Positions 50,570 to 62,717 of a stretch of 64,000 bases of DNA are shown one piece after another. The notes under the pieces are model-generated. The model worked only from the letters and a program-made list of their open reading frames with translations. It ran no database searches and had not been told where the DNA came from. A program made the position numbers and the translations under genes. This DNA is from Portunus trituberculatus (taxonomy: Eukaryota; Arthropoda; Malacostraca; Decapoda; Portunidae), in the NCBI RefSeq assembly GCF_017591435.1, contig NC_059295.1, forward strand, positions 41,990,282-42,054,281, in the 5' to 3' direction. Within the stretch, counting starts at the first letter, position 1. Every line of letters begins with the position of its first letter.

Positions 50570-50721
50570 GTGAATGGGCATGAAGTGGATATGTGGCTTT
50601 CTGGTGTGTCTGGTGAAAGAGTTCAGGAGTGTGGTACAGCTCCCTGTCCTCCTCATTCATGCTACAATGGTGGTTCCTGCATTCCTGGCCCTGCCTTGTG
50701 GTCCTGCCAGTGTCCAAAAGG
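50570..50721 (+). CDS. eys: eys-like exon k: end of LamG1 and EGF 7
   Basis: 152 bp, phases 0-2, acceptor gcacacaccag, donor gtaaga. VNGHEVDMWLSG ends LamG1; then ECGTAPCPPHSCYNGGSC, WSCQCPKG form EGF7. The first of the two EGFs between LamG domains. Confidence 0.87.
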
Positions 50722-51086
50722 GTAAGACAAAATTGTTGATTAGAAATAACTGCAAAGATGAATGAATTGATTTTCAGTACACATGTTTGGACAAAATAAA
50801 ATAAGAATACAATACAGACTGATGTTACTTGGGATGCTTTGATATTTCAATGGTTGAAGTTATGTAGCATTAAAAGTAACAATTTGTTATGAGTTACAAG
50901 AGTTTCAATCATTATAGAAAATATTGATAAAATAAAGAAGAATTAAAATTTTTATATTATGTTTATCATAATCATACTGAAGACTTTTTTTGTTCATAGT
51001 TTGCTGTTTCAATTTTATTGCCAGTGAAGTGTTACCTTAAAAATATATATACCACTATATTTTGAGGAAATATCTTTTTTTTTCAG

Positions 51087-51223
51087 GTACCAGGGAGAGT
51101 TGTGTGAACATGCTGAGTGTAAAGGAGTTACTGGTCCCTGTCATAGTGGCCGGTGTGTTCCTACTGCCCACAGCTTTGTCTGCCTCTGCTCTGGTCAACG
51201 GCATGGTCTTTATTGTGACTTGG
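51087..51223 (+). CDS. eys: eys-like exon l: end of EGF 7 and EGF 8
   Basis: 137 bp, phases 2-1, acceptor ctttttttttcag, donor gtaagg. YQGELC closes EGF7; ECKGVTGPCHSGRC, FVCLC and GLYC form EGF8. Two EGFs in a row between LamG1 and LamG2 favour Eys over Crumbs. Confidence 0.87.
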
Positions 51224-51344
51224 GTAAGGAGTATATCCCACAGGAAGTGGTAAGAAAATTAAAAAGTTTAAAGAAATTTGATACACAATAAGCATTGCAT
51301 TTTTTGTTGTTATATCTGTAGTAGATGAAGAAGTATTTCCCCAG

Positions 51345-51447
51345 AAAGTGTTGTGGAGCTCCCATCCTATAGTGGCAGTGTGGTGGGCTACAGCTCTTAT
51401 TCTTCATACAGGATTGAGCATGACATACGACACACTCTGGCCTTAAG
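51345..51447 (+). CDS. eys: eys-like exon m: start of LamG2
   Basis: 103 bp, phases 1-2, acceptor gtatttccccag, donor gtgtgt. This acceptor was chosen over the upstream tag sites because it gives the frame SVVELPSYSGSVVGYSSYSS and HTLALR, which continues correctly into exon n. Confidence 0.8.
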
Positions 51448-51482
51448 GTGTGTTAATTATTCTTTCCTTATTCATATGTTCT

Positions 51483-52059
<577 letters not shown>

Positions 52060-52199
52060 ATTGCATTTCAGTACACCAACACTGCAGCAGGTGGGACTGA
52101 TGGCATACATTGGCAACAGTGTGAGGGCCTCTGTCCGGGATTTCCTGGCCCTCAGTCTGGTACGTGGACACTTGATGCTGACATGGGATCTGGGAGCTG
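52060..52199 (+). CDS. eys: eys-like exon n: LamG2 core
   Basis: 140 bp, phases 2-1, acceptor gacttcttccacag, donor gtgagt. Encodes LHFSTPTLQQVGLMAYIGN, VRDFLALSLVRGHLML and TWDLGAG, the most conserved part of an agrin/Eys-type LamG domain. The acidic residue of DFLAL and the loop after TWDLG are the region where calcium binds in related domains. Confidence 0.92.
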
Positions 52200-52886
52200 G
52201 TGAGTTTCATTGTTTCTTCGAAGAAGAAATTGATTCTCAGACTCTTATAACTACTGCAGATCATTCTTTGATATTTGTTGATGAGGACTTTTTAGCAATT
52301 GACAAAGAAAAATAGATATATAAATAGAAATTTCTATATGCTCATGAAATAGCAGAAGCTGCATGTTGATGAAAACTTTAATGCCCAAGGATTACTTGCT
52401 ATACACTATGGAATCCTACTTTACATGCAGTGAAGACAATTACTATGATAGCCCTGGAAAACTATATGTAAACAATAAAAATGTAAGGGTAAATACATGA
52501 ATAAGTAAGTATATATGTCATGTGTAACTCAAATCTATCTTTGTATTTGTACATACCTGCTTATTATCACCATATTGGGGAGGCAGATAACCAGGATGTC
52601 CTTATAGTAAAATCAGCGAATGAGATTTATCTAACCATATTTGCAAATGGAAGAATGAAGATACAATGAAAAGTACATGCAAAGTAACATAACAGTGGAC
52701 ATGGCTTTTTATAATAATGATCTGATACTTGCTAATGGATTGTGTTACTGGTATGCACTTGGTCAAAAATGTCTAGTGATGGCACTTTGAGCATTTAGGA
52801 TCATAAAACAAACATTGGAACAATAAGATTTTACACCTCCTTTCATTTGAATTCTGACAAAGCTCTAATATTTGGAAATAATGTAC
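52200..52886. other. Intron sequence, no recognised feature
   Basis: AT-rich intron DNA with no repeat or coding signal I can support. Confidence 0.65.
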
Positions 52887-53242
52887 AATTGAGGCTCCAC
52901 CTGCGAAAGGGGGATAACCCACATGACCCTACTTTCGAGAAAAATGCGCTCAAAGTTTTTAACTTTTTACGGTAATGAAAACGGTCACAATGTATAACTG
53001 TTATATATGAAATGAAAGGTCTGGCCTAGCTTTTTCTTGCTATATGATTTTTATTACATAATAGTAATTTTTAAGCTCACACCGGTACATTTTGTTTTCC
53101 CCCTACCCGAAAACCTAATAAAATATTATTCCTTTTATTGTATTACTGATTGTAAGCATTTTATGGTTGACTCTCATCATTTATACTGGCTTGAGACAGT
53201 TAAGTTCATCATTAGGAACTCCTTTTGTTCCAGATAATGCCC

Positions 53243-53485
53243 TTAGCGGATGTTTTCTTCCCCAACAGCTTCAAAGCACTTTTTGAGGCAGGTACAGGGA
53301 CTTGCAACTCTCACAGCAAGAACTACCTTCTTGAACTTGATGGCGACGTATTCCTGGCCAAAGTCACGCCGTCTCTTAGCTATATTCTTGGCCCACATAG
53401 ATATGGCGCCTTTCTTTTTTAGCTGGGCAGTCCACTTGTCACTGTCAGAAGGCTGCTGTGGCACTTCTGTATAGGATGAATCCAT
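53243..53485 (-). pseudogene. Cys-containing N-terminal fragment of an uncharacterised transposon-type protein
   Basis: About 80 residues: WAKNIAKRRRDFGQEYV, then AIKFKKVVLAVRV and CTCLKKCFEAVGEEN. The pattern Arg/Lys-rich, Gly-x-x-Tyr, CxCxxxC reminds me of the start of arthropod proteins of unknown function that are often repeat-encoded. I infer this from memory of the pattern, and it may belong to the surrounding TIR element. No downstream domain visible. Confidence 0.45.
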
Positions 53486-53590
53486 GAATTCATCGCTGTA
53501 GGAGGATATTCCGATCTATTTACTGCAGGAATGTGCAAAAAACAGGACGAGGTGCGTGCTGAGTGACAGCTTCAGCTAGTCTGTTTACAT

Positions 53591-53973
53591 CAGGGGCGGG
53601 CAACCTCCGGTCCGTGGGCCACATCCGGCCCGCGAAGGCTTAGCGTCCGGCCCGCCACCCTGCTAGGCTTTATTAATGCAATCCGGCCCGCGGACCTCCC
53701 ACTAAAAGTAGAGAAGAAACTCTAATAAATTTTAAGTTTTTAAATGAATAAATTATACTATTGAATTACTTTACATTTCATTATTATTATTATTATTATG
53801 ATTATTATTATTATTAGTAGTAGTAGTTGTAGTAGTAGTCATGTGTGCATACGTTTTCTTTTATTACTATAGTATTCCATGCATTTGTCTGAGATTTCGT
53901 TTTTCACTCCGGCCCGTGACCTCCTTCCAAGAGTCTCATCTGGCACTCACTCTAAAAAGGTTGCCTGCCCCTG
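53591..53973. mobile_element. hAT-type non-autonomous element with perfect 8-bp target duplication
   Basis: The left end caggggcgggcaacctccgg and right end aaggttgcctgcccctg are inverted repeats. The 8-bp direct repeat gtttacat lies immediately outside both ends (53583-53590 and 53974-53981), as expected for hAT transposition. Repeats of ccggcccg occur inside, plus a run of ATT/AGT trinucleotides. At 383 bp it encodes nothing. Confidence 0.9.
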
Positions 53974-54477
53974 GTTTACATGAACATGGCATAGGAGGCA
54001 GTGGGCGGGAGAGCGGCGAGCGTGATTGGCTGGCTGTGGGGGCGTGATTAAATCCTCCGCGCTGATTGGTTCAGCACCTCCACCCACGTATGAGGCTTGT
54101 CCCTCTTTCGCGTGTGTTTCTGATACTTAGTCTGGCCAAATTTCTTCACCAACTTCCCCGACTTTGAACATTAATTTCGCCATCAGGAAGGTCAAATATT
54201 GCGATGTCGACGCTTCCACAACAATTTTACACCCTTTATCAATGAGTTCCCGGCCATGACTCAAAACTGGCAACTTTGTAGGTTATCCACCTTTTGCGGG
54301 TGGGGCCTCAATTATTGATTATTCATGCACCTGCAGTCTGCAATGAGGACTTCTATTCATTTAATTTTTTATGAAACATTATGAAGGTGTCATAGGGATG
54401 GGAAATGGGGTTATTTCAATGACATGCCAGAAAAACATTAGTTAATATTTGCTGAGGAAAGATTCTGACCTCCACAG

Positions 54478-54651
54478 GTCCTCGAAGGATAGTAACACTG
54501 GAGCCCCTAGACCACACACTGCACACACATTCTGCTCTTGTTGGTCGGCAGGGGCGATGGGCCTGGTTTGTGGTTGATGGCCAGAAAAATGTCTCTGCTA
54601 AAGCTCCAGGCTTTCTCTCATCGCTCAACACAAATAACCTTCTTTATATTG
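54478..54651 (+). CDS. eys: eys-like exon o: LamG2, C-terminal half
   Basis: 174 bp, phases 1-1, acceptor ctgacctccacag, donor gtttgt. Encodes GPRRIVTLEPLDHT, LVGRQGRWAWFVVDGQKNVS, AKAPGFLSSLNTN and LLYIG. The phase-1 end after LLYIG shows that a further exon, starting with Gly, lies beyond; the LINE block follows and the window ends before any such exon. Confidence 0.9.
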
Positions 54652-54751
54652 GTTTGTAAATACATATGTTGTTCCCTTAATCTTTCTTTTTTATATAGAC
54701 ATGTATATGTGGATATTGTTTATTCCTTATAACACACACACAAACACACAC

Positions 54752-56675
54752 ACTAAATGATGATTTAAGATATGAGTGCCTGTTAGGTAAAAGTGATCAT
54801 GTGGTTATAGAAATGGAGGTAGAGGTTAACAGCGGCAAATTAGATGAATCATATAAGGAAGAAAGGTTAAATTACAGAAAGGTGGACGTACAGAAACTTA
54901 AGAAGTACTTTGAAAACTTTAACTGGGAGGAGTTGCTAAGAAAAGAGGGAGTGCAAGAGAAATATAATATTTTCATGGAAGCGCGTATGAAATAAGCGTC
55001 ACGAGATTTGTCCCAAAATATAAGCCAAGAGAAGAAGGAAAAAGGGACTGGTTCAGTGTAAGGTGTGCCACAGCAAAGAAAAAGAGGAACGAAGCATGGA
55101 AAAAATGGAAGAGAAACAAATCCGAGAAACAAGGAAAATTTCAAATTAGCAAGGAATGATTACATGAAAGTGAGGAAGGAAGGAGAGAGAGAATATGAAA
55201 AGGACATTGTGGAAAAATGGAAGGAGCAGCCAAAACTGTTATATAAATTCATAAATGGAAAAATTAAACTGAAGGAGGCTATTGAAAGACAGGATAAGAC
55301 AGGATAATTGATGATCCGAAAAGCATGGCAGAATCGTAAAACAACAGATTTCAACAAGTTTTTACTTGAGTCCAAATTTGAGAAGCTGCATGATCATGAG
55401 GAGGGTGTACAATTGGGCAAGATCAGAGTAGAAAAGTCGGAAATATATAAATTGATGGAGGAACTAGAGGAGGGAAAGGCGATGGGACCTTGATGAAATT
55501 TCAGGTATCATACTGAGACCATGCAAGGAAGAACTGGTGGGCCCCATACACATCATAAAATGCTCAATAGAAAGTGGCACTGTACCAGTGGAATGGAAAA
55601 GGGCCGCAGTGATTCCCATATATAAGAGTGGTGGGAAGGAGGAACCCTTAAACTATATAGACTGGTGTCACTAACCAGTGTGGTGTGCAAGATGTGTGAG
55701 AGAGTGATAAATAAACAATGGATTGAGTTTTTAGAAGATAACAAGTTAATCTCAGATAGACAATTTGGTTCTAGAAAGGGCCACTCTTGTGTAACAAACT
55801 TGCTGAGTTTCTACTCTAGAGCAGTAGACGTAATTCAGGAAAGAGACAGACGGGGCAAATGTATATACCTGGATCTTAAAAAGACTTTCAACAGTTTACT
55901 GCATATGAGACTGCTATGTTAGTTAAAGAATAAGGAAGGATTGAAGGGGAAGGCATTAGAGTGGTTGGAAAGTTACCTGAGAGGCAGGGAGATGAGAACG
56001 GTAGTAAAGGATATTAAATCGGAGTGGAGAACAGTAGAGAGTGGAGTGCCACAGGGATCGGTGTTGGCACCTATACTTTTTCTCACATAGATAAATGACA
56101 TGCCAGATGATGCCAAGCTGCTAAGACAAATTAAAAACAAGAACTGTGGAATATTACAGGAGGTCTTTAACAAGATCTGGAGGTGGAGTAGTTAACAAAA
56201 AACAAACATATACAGAAATTGGAGAGACTGCAAAAGGATAGCAACGAGGATGGTACCAGAGCTAAGAGGGATGACATATGAGGAGAGACTGAGGGCTTTG
56301 GATCTACCAACACTGGAGCAGAGAAGAGAGAGGAGGGACCTAATGCAAATCTACAAAATAATTAATGGAATGGATGTAACATATTGACGAGCTGTTACTA
56401 AGAGATGAAGTCTCCTTTAGAAGCAAAAGATGTCATATTAAGAAGTTGAGAATGGGAAAATGCTTCAAAGACGTGAAAAAATTCCGCTTTCCACAAAGAA
56501 GTATAGCAGCATGGAATAGCCTGAGTGAAGATGTTGTGTCAGCAAGGAGTGTGCACAGCTTTAAAGAAATGTTGGACAAATGTAGATATGGAGACAGGGC
56601 CACACGACTGTAATGCCCAGGCCCTGTAAAACTACAACTAGGTAAATAGAAAACACACACACACACACACACACA
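54752..56675 (+). mobile_element. LINE gamma (5'-truncated, decayed) with (CA)n tail
   Basis: Starts inside ORF2 (GKSDHVVIEMEVEV-like) right after a CA-rich tract and runs to the 3' end aactacaactaggtaaataga followed by (CA)n at about 56651-56675. Same class as alpha and beta but clearly diverged. Confidence 0.8.
54801..56612 (+). pseudogene. LINE gamma ORF2 relic
   Basis: Fragments in several frames: RKVDVQKLKKYFENFNWEEL (end of endonuclease region), [71 protein letters not shown], then a stop and a deletion that removes FADD (INDMPDDAKLL), and RMVPELRGMTYEERLRAL near the end. Loss of the catalytic box and several stops make it inactive. Confidence 0.75.
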
Positions 56676-57246
56676 CTCGCTGTCGCTGAGAGAGGACGGC
56701 TCGTCTCTGGCTGCGGACGGGAAGAAGGAAAATACCTATGGTGTTACAGGGCCCGGGTAACTCTAAGTTAGTGTCCTGTTAATGTCCTACTGTCACTTAG
56801 TGTTGAAAGTGAGGGATATGAAGAGTGATCCCTGAGAGGAGAGTGTGGGCGGTGATTGTTTTGGCCGTAATCAGCTGACGATAACAAAAATGGCGTCTAG
56901 ACAAACTAGAGACTTTGAAGGTTTTATTACTACGCCAAAAGGACTGGAGAAACTTGATATGGATGCAAGAATCCAGGCACTGGAAAGTAAGTTCCTAAAC
57001 ATTTTGTCAATAGAAGAAAAACTGGATAGAGTTCTAGCCGAGAATGATTCGTTCAAAAAAGAGATCTATTTGTTAACGTTAGCGAATACCTATGGTGTTA
57101 CAGGGCCCGGGTAACTCTAAGTTAGTGTCCTGTTAATGTCCTACTGTCGCTTAGTGTTGAAAGTGAGGGATATGGAGAGTGATCCCTGAGAGGAGAGTGT
57201 GGGCGGTGATTGTTTTGGCCGTAATCAGCTGACGATAACAAAAATG

Positions 57247-58191
57247 GCGTCTAGACAAACTAGAGACTTTGAAGGTTTTATTACTACGCCAAAAGGACTG
57301 GAGAAACTTGATATGGATGCAAGAATCCAGGCACTGGAAAGTAAGTTCCTAAACATTTTGTCAATAGAAGAAAAACTGGATAGAGTTCTAGCCGAGAATG
57401 ATTCGTTCAAAAAAGAGATCTATTTGTTAACGATAGCGAATAAAGAGCTATTGAAGGAAAAAGTAGAGATGGAGAAAGAAAACCAACAACTAAGGAAACA
57501 ATGTGAAGAGATGAAGGCTAAACTCATGGAAATGGAGATAAAAATATCCGAAGGGGACTTGAGAAAGGAGGAATGCCTTAATCTAATTGATACCAAGATG
57601 AAAGAAGTGAACCATGAACATCAGGAGGTACAAAGGTCGTTTAGGGAGATAGTAAAAAAGTAGGAAGAGGAAAATAAAGGGATTACGCAGAGGGAAATGG
57701 TAAAGGCACTAAACGAAAATGATTATGTGGTGAGAGATATTGCTGAAAAGAAAAAATGTGTGATCATAATAGGATTGTGGGAGGAAACTAACAGGAACTG
57801 GCAGGACAGGAGGGATAAGGAAAATGACAGGATTAAGTCTTTACTGAACAAGATCTCTGTGGAAGAAGAGGACCTATATGCTGAGGTAGAAGAAAGTGTG
57901 AGATTGGGAGCTTTTGAGGAAGGCAAGAATAGACCATTAAAATTGAAATTAAAGTCTCAGGTGGCAGCGGAGATCTTGTTGAGGAGGGCTTGGAAACTTA
58001 AGGACTCTGAGGAAACCAAAACAATTTACATAAGAAGAAATATGTCACAAGATGAGCGAATGAAAATGAAGGAGCTTGTAACTGAAGTGAAGGAGAGGAA
58101 TGACGAAAGAACAGAGGAGGAAAAGACCAAATTTTTTTGGAGGATGAGAAATGGGAGGCTAAAGAAGTGGTGGATAAAACAGACGGAATAG
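57247..58191 (+). pseudogene. LINE beta2 ORF1, interrupted by one stop
   Basis: Starts MASRQTRDFEGFITTPKG, continues through the coiled coil to REIVKK, then TAG at 57661-57663; it reopens (57697) as MVKALNENDYVVRDIAEKKK and ends in KNGRLKKWW-like sequence. Otherwise colinear with the intact beta1 ORF1. The first 70 codons exist twice because of the upstream tandem duplication (56845-57114). Confidence 0.78.
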
Positions 58192-58229
58192 GCACTACAT
58201 GGAAGAATGAGACTAGGAATGGAATAAAA

Positions 58230-59767
58230 GTGACTTACACGAACATAGATGGATTACCTAAGAAATAACGAACCGGACATAATGTGTGTAGTGGAAACAA
58301 AGCTAAGGCCCGAAATAAAGCTAGACTGGTTTGCTGTAAAACACTACAAAGTATGGAGAAATGAAGATCTGATAGTGAAGGAGGTGAACTATAGTAAGAG
58401 AAATGAGGAAGTGATAAGTATGCTTATAACAGATGGCAAGAGGGACATTAATATTATAACAGTATACATACCACCCAGAACCAGTGCTTGGGAATATGAA
58501 CAGTACCAAATGGTGATGAGAAATACTCTAGACAGAATGAAGCAAGAACTCATCAGAAAGGATAGAGTGATGATAGTTGGAGACTTTAATTGCAAAGAAA
58601 TAGTGTGGGAAGACTACGAAGTGGTGAACGGTGGTGAGTGGGCAGAAGAATTGTTAAAGGTAGCAACAAATAACTTGATGACACAGTGGGTGAGATCACC
58701 AACAAGGTGCAGGGGACAAGATGTTGCAGCAAGGTTGGATTTGGTATTTACCAGGGGAATCTCTCTAAAAGAGGAAATTGAACATGAAAGTCCCTTGGGG
58801 AAAAGCGATCATGATGTCCTAAGCTTTGAGCTGGATACGAATTAAGCACGAATAAGATTGTGGAACAGCAGGAGGAAAAATTAAATTATACTAGGGCAAA
58901 TTATAACCATATAAGGGAGTTCTTTAATGAAATTGACTGGTCCGTGGTATACCAGGAAAGGGATATGCAATTGAAATACGATAAATTTATGGATTTGTAT
59001 AACTCTGCTGTGAAAAAGTTTGTGCCATATCACAGAAAGAGGACTTTAAATAATAAACAGTGGTTTAATAGAAATTGTGAAGAAGCAAAAAAGAACAAAG
59101 AAAAGGCATGGAAGAAACTTAAGAAAAACAGTGATGTATTATCAAGGGAAGTCTACAAAACAGCAAGGAATAGATATGTTGAAGTAAGGAGAACAGCACA
59201 GAAGGAATATGAACAGAGGGTGGTGGAAAACTGTGATAGTGACCCAAAATGTTTTACAAATTCATAAATGGAAAACTAAATAAAAGGGAGGCAATAGAAA
59301 AGGTAAAAAACAGGGAAGAAGTATATGAAGATGCTGGAGATATAGCTGAAATTTTGAACGACAACTTTTGCAAAGTGTTTACAAAGGAGGAGCATTTTAT
59401 GGGAGGAAGGCCTACGGAAATAAAGCAAATGCAGGACATCATGGTTACTAAGGAAGATGTAAGGAAAATTATAAGCAATCTGGATATTAATAAATCAATG
59501 GGGCCTGATGGCATATCTGGGAGGTTGCTAAATGAATGTAAGGATCAATTGTTGAACCCGTATTTGATATTGTGGAAACCTCCATACGAACAGGATTAGT
59601 CCCGAAAGAGTGGAAAAGAGCTGACATTGTGCCTATATATAAGAATGGTAGTAGAATGGAACCGCTAAATTATAGACCAGTATCGTTGACTAGTATATTG
59701 TGCAAGGTATGTGAAGAAGTAATTAAAGCTAAGTGGAGTGAGTATCTAGAAAGTGAAAACATTCTGA
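58230..59767 (+). pseudogene. LINE beta2 ORF2, endonuclease and RT N-terminal part, frameshifted
   Basis: Endonuclease: YLRNNEPDIMCVVETKLRPE, MIVGDFNCKEIVWEDYEVV, GKSDHDVLSF. A frame break near 58845, another near 59249, and a one-base loss near 59560 (cccg versus ccccg in beta1) separate the parts. RT begins SMGPDGISGRLL and NYRPVSLTSILCKVCEEV. Confidence 0.75.
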
Positions 59768-60964
59768 GTGAAAGGCAGTTTGGTTTCAGAAAAGGAAGAT
59801 CGTGTATCCAATTTATTATGTTTTTATTCAAGAGTGACTGACATACTACAACATAGAGAGGGATGGGTGGATGCTATCTACCTGGACTTGAGAAAGGCCT
59901 TTGATAAAGTACCACACAATAGACTGATGTGGAAACTAAAGAAGATTGGAGGAGTAAATGATAAACTAGCAAAATGGATGGAAAATTACTTAATGGGAAG
60001 AGAAATGAGAACAGTGGTGAGAGGAAGGAAGTCCGAGTGGAAGAAGGTAACCAGTGGAGTTCCACAAGGGTCAGTGCTGGGTCCCATCATGTTTTTGATT
60101 TATGTTAATGATATGCCAGTAGGAATTGACAGTTACATGAACATGTTTGCGGACGATACTAAAATTATGAGGAGAGTAAAGAATGTGGAAGATTGTAACA
60201 AGTTACAGGAAGATCTTGATAAAATATATGAGTGGAGTAAGGAGTGGCAGATGGAATTTAATATAGACAAGACCCATGTTATGAAAATGGGAAGAAGTAG
60301 ATACAGACCAAACAGGGATTACAGGCTGGGTGATGAGAAAATTAAAGAGACCAATGAGGAGAAAGACTTAGGAGTAACCGTGCAAAACACCTTGTCACCG
60401 GAGAAACACATTAACAAGATTTTTTGGAAAACATACAACATGCTTCAAAATATTGGCCTTGCATTCCACTACCTAGATGAAGGAATGATGAAGAAGATAT
60501 TATGTACCTTAATAAGACCCCAGTTAGAATATGCAGCATGTGTCTGGTCACTGCATATGAAGAAAAATGTGAAGAAGGTGGAAAGGGTACAGAGGCTGGC
60601 AACAAGGATGGTACCAGGACTCAGGGAGTTAGACTATGAGGAAAGACTGAGGAAGCTGGGGCTGACCACATTAGAAGAGAGAAGAACAAGAGGAGACATG
60701 ATAACTATGTATAAATTGGTGAACAAGATTGACATACTGGATAGAGAGTTGATAAAGGTGACCACAAGTAATCATCTCCGAGGACATGGAAAAAAGCTAA
60801 TAAAGGACATCTGTCTAAATGACGTGAGAAAATACAGTTTCACGCATCGTAGCATTGATAAGTGGAATAAACTGAGCAGTGATGTCGTTGACGCGGTGTG
60901 TGTCAACCAGATGAAAGAGAGATATGACAGGAATGGACAAGGAGACAAGACACCGAGAGCTTAG
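59768..60964 (+). CDS. LINE beta2 reverse transcriptase, open C-terminal 398 residues
   Basis: The longest retroelement frame here. [16 protein letters not shown] (residues about 38-53, motif A with the first catalytic Asp), [20 protein letters not shown] (about 96-115, motif B) and NMFADDTKI with catalytic FADD (127-130, near 60146). Then WQMEFNIDKTHVMKMG, KDLGVT, EKHINKI, RPQLEYAACVWS, RVQRLATRMVPGL and a conserved tail ending at TAG 60962. It is a part of ORF2, not an independent gene; the upstream frame is broken, so activity is unlikely unless the breaks are assembly errors. Confidence 0.8.
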   Translation: MKGSLVSEKEDRVSNLLCFYSRVTDILQHREGWVDAIYLDLRKAFDKVPHNRLMWKLKKIGGVNDKLAKWMENYLMGREMRTVVRGRKSEWKKVTSGVPQGSVLGPIMFLIYVNDMPVGIDSYMNMFADDTKIMRRVKNVEDCNKLQEDLDKIYEWSKEWQMEFNIDKTHVMKMGRSRYRPNRDYRLGDEKIKETNEEKDLGVTVQNTLSPEKHINKIFWKTYNMLQNIGLAFHYLDEGMMKKILCTLIRPQLEYAACVWSLHMKKNVKKVERVQRLATRMVPGLRELDYEERLRKLGLTTLEERRTRGDMITMYKLVNKIDILDRELIKVTTSNHLRGHGKKLIKDICLNDVRKYSFTHRSIDKWNKLSSDVVDAVCVNQMKERYDRNGQGDKTPRA

Positions 60965-61035
60965 CTTGGGCACTGTAATACACAAATAGGTAAATACAAA
61001 TAGGTAAATACACACACACACACACACACACACAC

Positions 61036-61671
61036 AAAGAAGGGAGAGAGGAGATCTGATACAAGTTTATAAATTGATCAAAGGAATGGACCAAGTGGAT
61101 AATGAGAAACTGATCCTGAGAGAAGAATATGACATTTGAAGCACAAGATTGCATAGTAAAAAGCTGAGAAACGGAAGATGTCTGAGAGATGTTAAAAAAT
61201 ATAGTTTCCCGCAAAGATGTATTGAGACGTGAAACAGTTTAAATGAAGAAGTAGTGTCTGCAATGAGTGTGCATATTTTTAAAGTAAGATTGGATAAGTG
61301 TAGGTATGAAGATGGGGCACACAAGACTGAGAGAAGAACAAGAGGAGACATGATAACTATGTATAAATTGGTGAACAAGATTGACATACTGGATAGAGAG
61401 TTGATAAAGGTGACCACAAGTAATCATCTCCGAGGACATGGAAAAAAGCTAATAAAGGACATCTGTCTAAATGACGTGAGAAAATACAGTTTCCCGCATC
61501 GTAGGATTGATAAGTGGAATAAACTGAGCAGTCATGTCGTTGATGCGGTGTGTGTCAATCAGATGAAAGAGAGATATGACAGGAATGGACAAGGAGACAG
61601 GACACAGAGAGCTTAGCTCGGGCCCTGTAATGCACAAATAGGTAAATACACACACACACACACACACATAA
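61036..61671 (+). mobile_element. Two fused LINE 3' ends with a second (CA)n tail
   Basis: 61036-61320 is the 3' coding tail of another, gamma-like LINE (GDLIQVYKLIKGMDQVDNEK, KKYSFPQRCIE, VRLDKCRYEDG). At about 61326 it switches to the beta 3' end (RRTRGDMITMYKLVNKIDIL), which runs to aataggtaaata and (CA)n at about 61650-61668. The switch lies in shared sequence gagagaagaacaagagg. Confidence 0.75.
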
Positions 61672-61840
61672 TTCTACAGTTACCTAAGAGTAACCAAGGT
61701 GGGAAAGGAGCTGGTAATGTTTGTCCCGTCTCCATATAGTCATGTTAACTGTTGATTAGCAAAATAATGTCCAGTGAAGGTAAATATAAACTGTAGCCTG
61801 CGTTTGAGCCATCAGCTGGTTTGTTTACGTCTGCGCAACA

Positions 61841-62717
61841 TGGCGGCCGTGAACTCGAAAGAGGAATCAGACTTCACAGGGTTTCAAGGAATAATGGAGA
61901 AGAGCACTTATGTGAAGAAAATTCTGGAGTTAGAAGGTAAAATTGAAAACTGTTTGAAAAGTATGAGGGCCTGGAAACGAGTTATGACAATGTAAAAAGA
62001 GACTGTGCCGATATGAAGAAGGAAAATGCAGCACTGAAAGAGGAAGTTAAGCTAATTAAAGTGAATTGCGAAAATGTGGAGAATCTCTAGGAAAAGTGAT
62101 GGAGAAGCAGGCTGAATGGAAAAAGTCAGGAAGTGGAAAGAAAGGAGGTAAATTACAAAGTTGCAAGTCTGGAAAAGGAAATCAAAGAGTCAGGGGAGAA
62201 AACTTTGGGCCTTGCTGAAATTATAGATCAACAGATCATAGAAGAGAAGATAGCTGAGAAAGTGGTGAAGGTTATTAAGTCAAATGAGACATTGGTGAGG
62301 GAAACTGTAGACAAAAAGAGATGTGTGGTGATATTTGGTGTGGAGGAGGATAAGACACCGAGTAAAATGGAGAGAGAGAAAACATAAAAAGGTGATAAAT
62401 AATATCATTAATGTGGTGCAAGAGGAGGAAAAGACCTAGTACAAGAAATAGAGGACTTCCATAGAATTGGAAAGTTCACAAGAGAAGGTATGAGGCCAAT
62501 AAGAATCAAACTTAAGTCACAAAAGGATGTAGATGAATTGGTGGAGAAGTCATGGAGGCTAGCCCAGCAGGAAACAACAAGGAAGATTTGGTTGAGAAGA
62601 GATCTCGGTGAAAAGGAAAGAGAAATGTTAAATGAGTTGAGAAAGGAGGCTTTGAAAAAAATGAAGAGAGGACAGAAGAAGAGAAGAAAGAGTTTTTCTG
62701 GAGAATCTTGGATATGA
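61841..62717 (+). pseudogene. LINE alpha3 ORF1, frameshifted
   Basis: Starts MAAVNSKEESDFTGFQGIME, followed by KILELEGKIENCLKSM, then frame breaks near 61990, 62120 and 62390. Last block MRPIRIKLKSQKDVDELVEK to KSFSGESW. Same layout as alpha1. Confidence 0.72.

Larger units (their letters stand above)
52887..54313. mobile_element. Unclassified TIR element hosting a hAT insertion
   Basis: Left terminal region gaggctccacctgcgaaagg...ggataaccca and right terminal region, inverted, tgtaggttatccacc...gcgggtggggcctc form imperfect TIRs of about 35 bp. Sub-terminal matches (caaagttttt/aaaactggcaactttg) add support. A reverse-strand coding relic is at 53243-53485 and a hAT element at 53591-53973. 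Superfamily unknown. Confidence 0.65.
56725..61010 (+). mobile_element. LINE beta, copy beta2 (near full length)
   Basis: 5' end gggaagaaggaaaatacc...tacagggccc as in beta1, 3' end with repeated acaaataggtaaata followed by (CA)n. The 5' 354 bp (leader plus start of ORF1) are tandemly duplicated (56737-57090, 57091-57444). ORF1 has a stop; ORF2 is broken in its endonuclease half, but the RT half is open. Confidence 0.87.
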
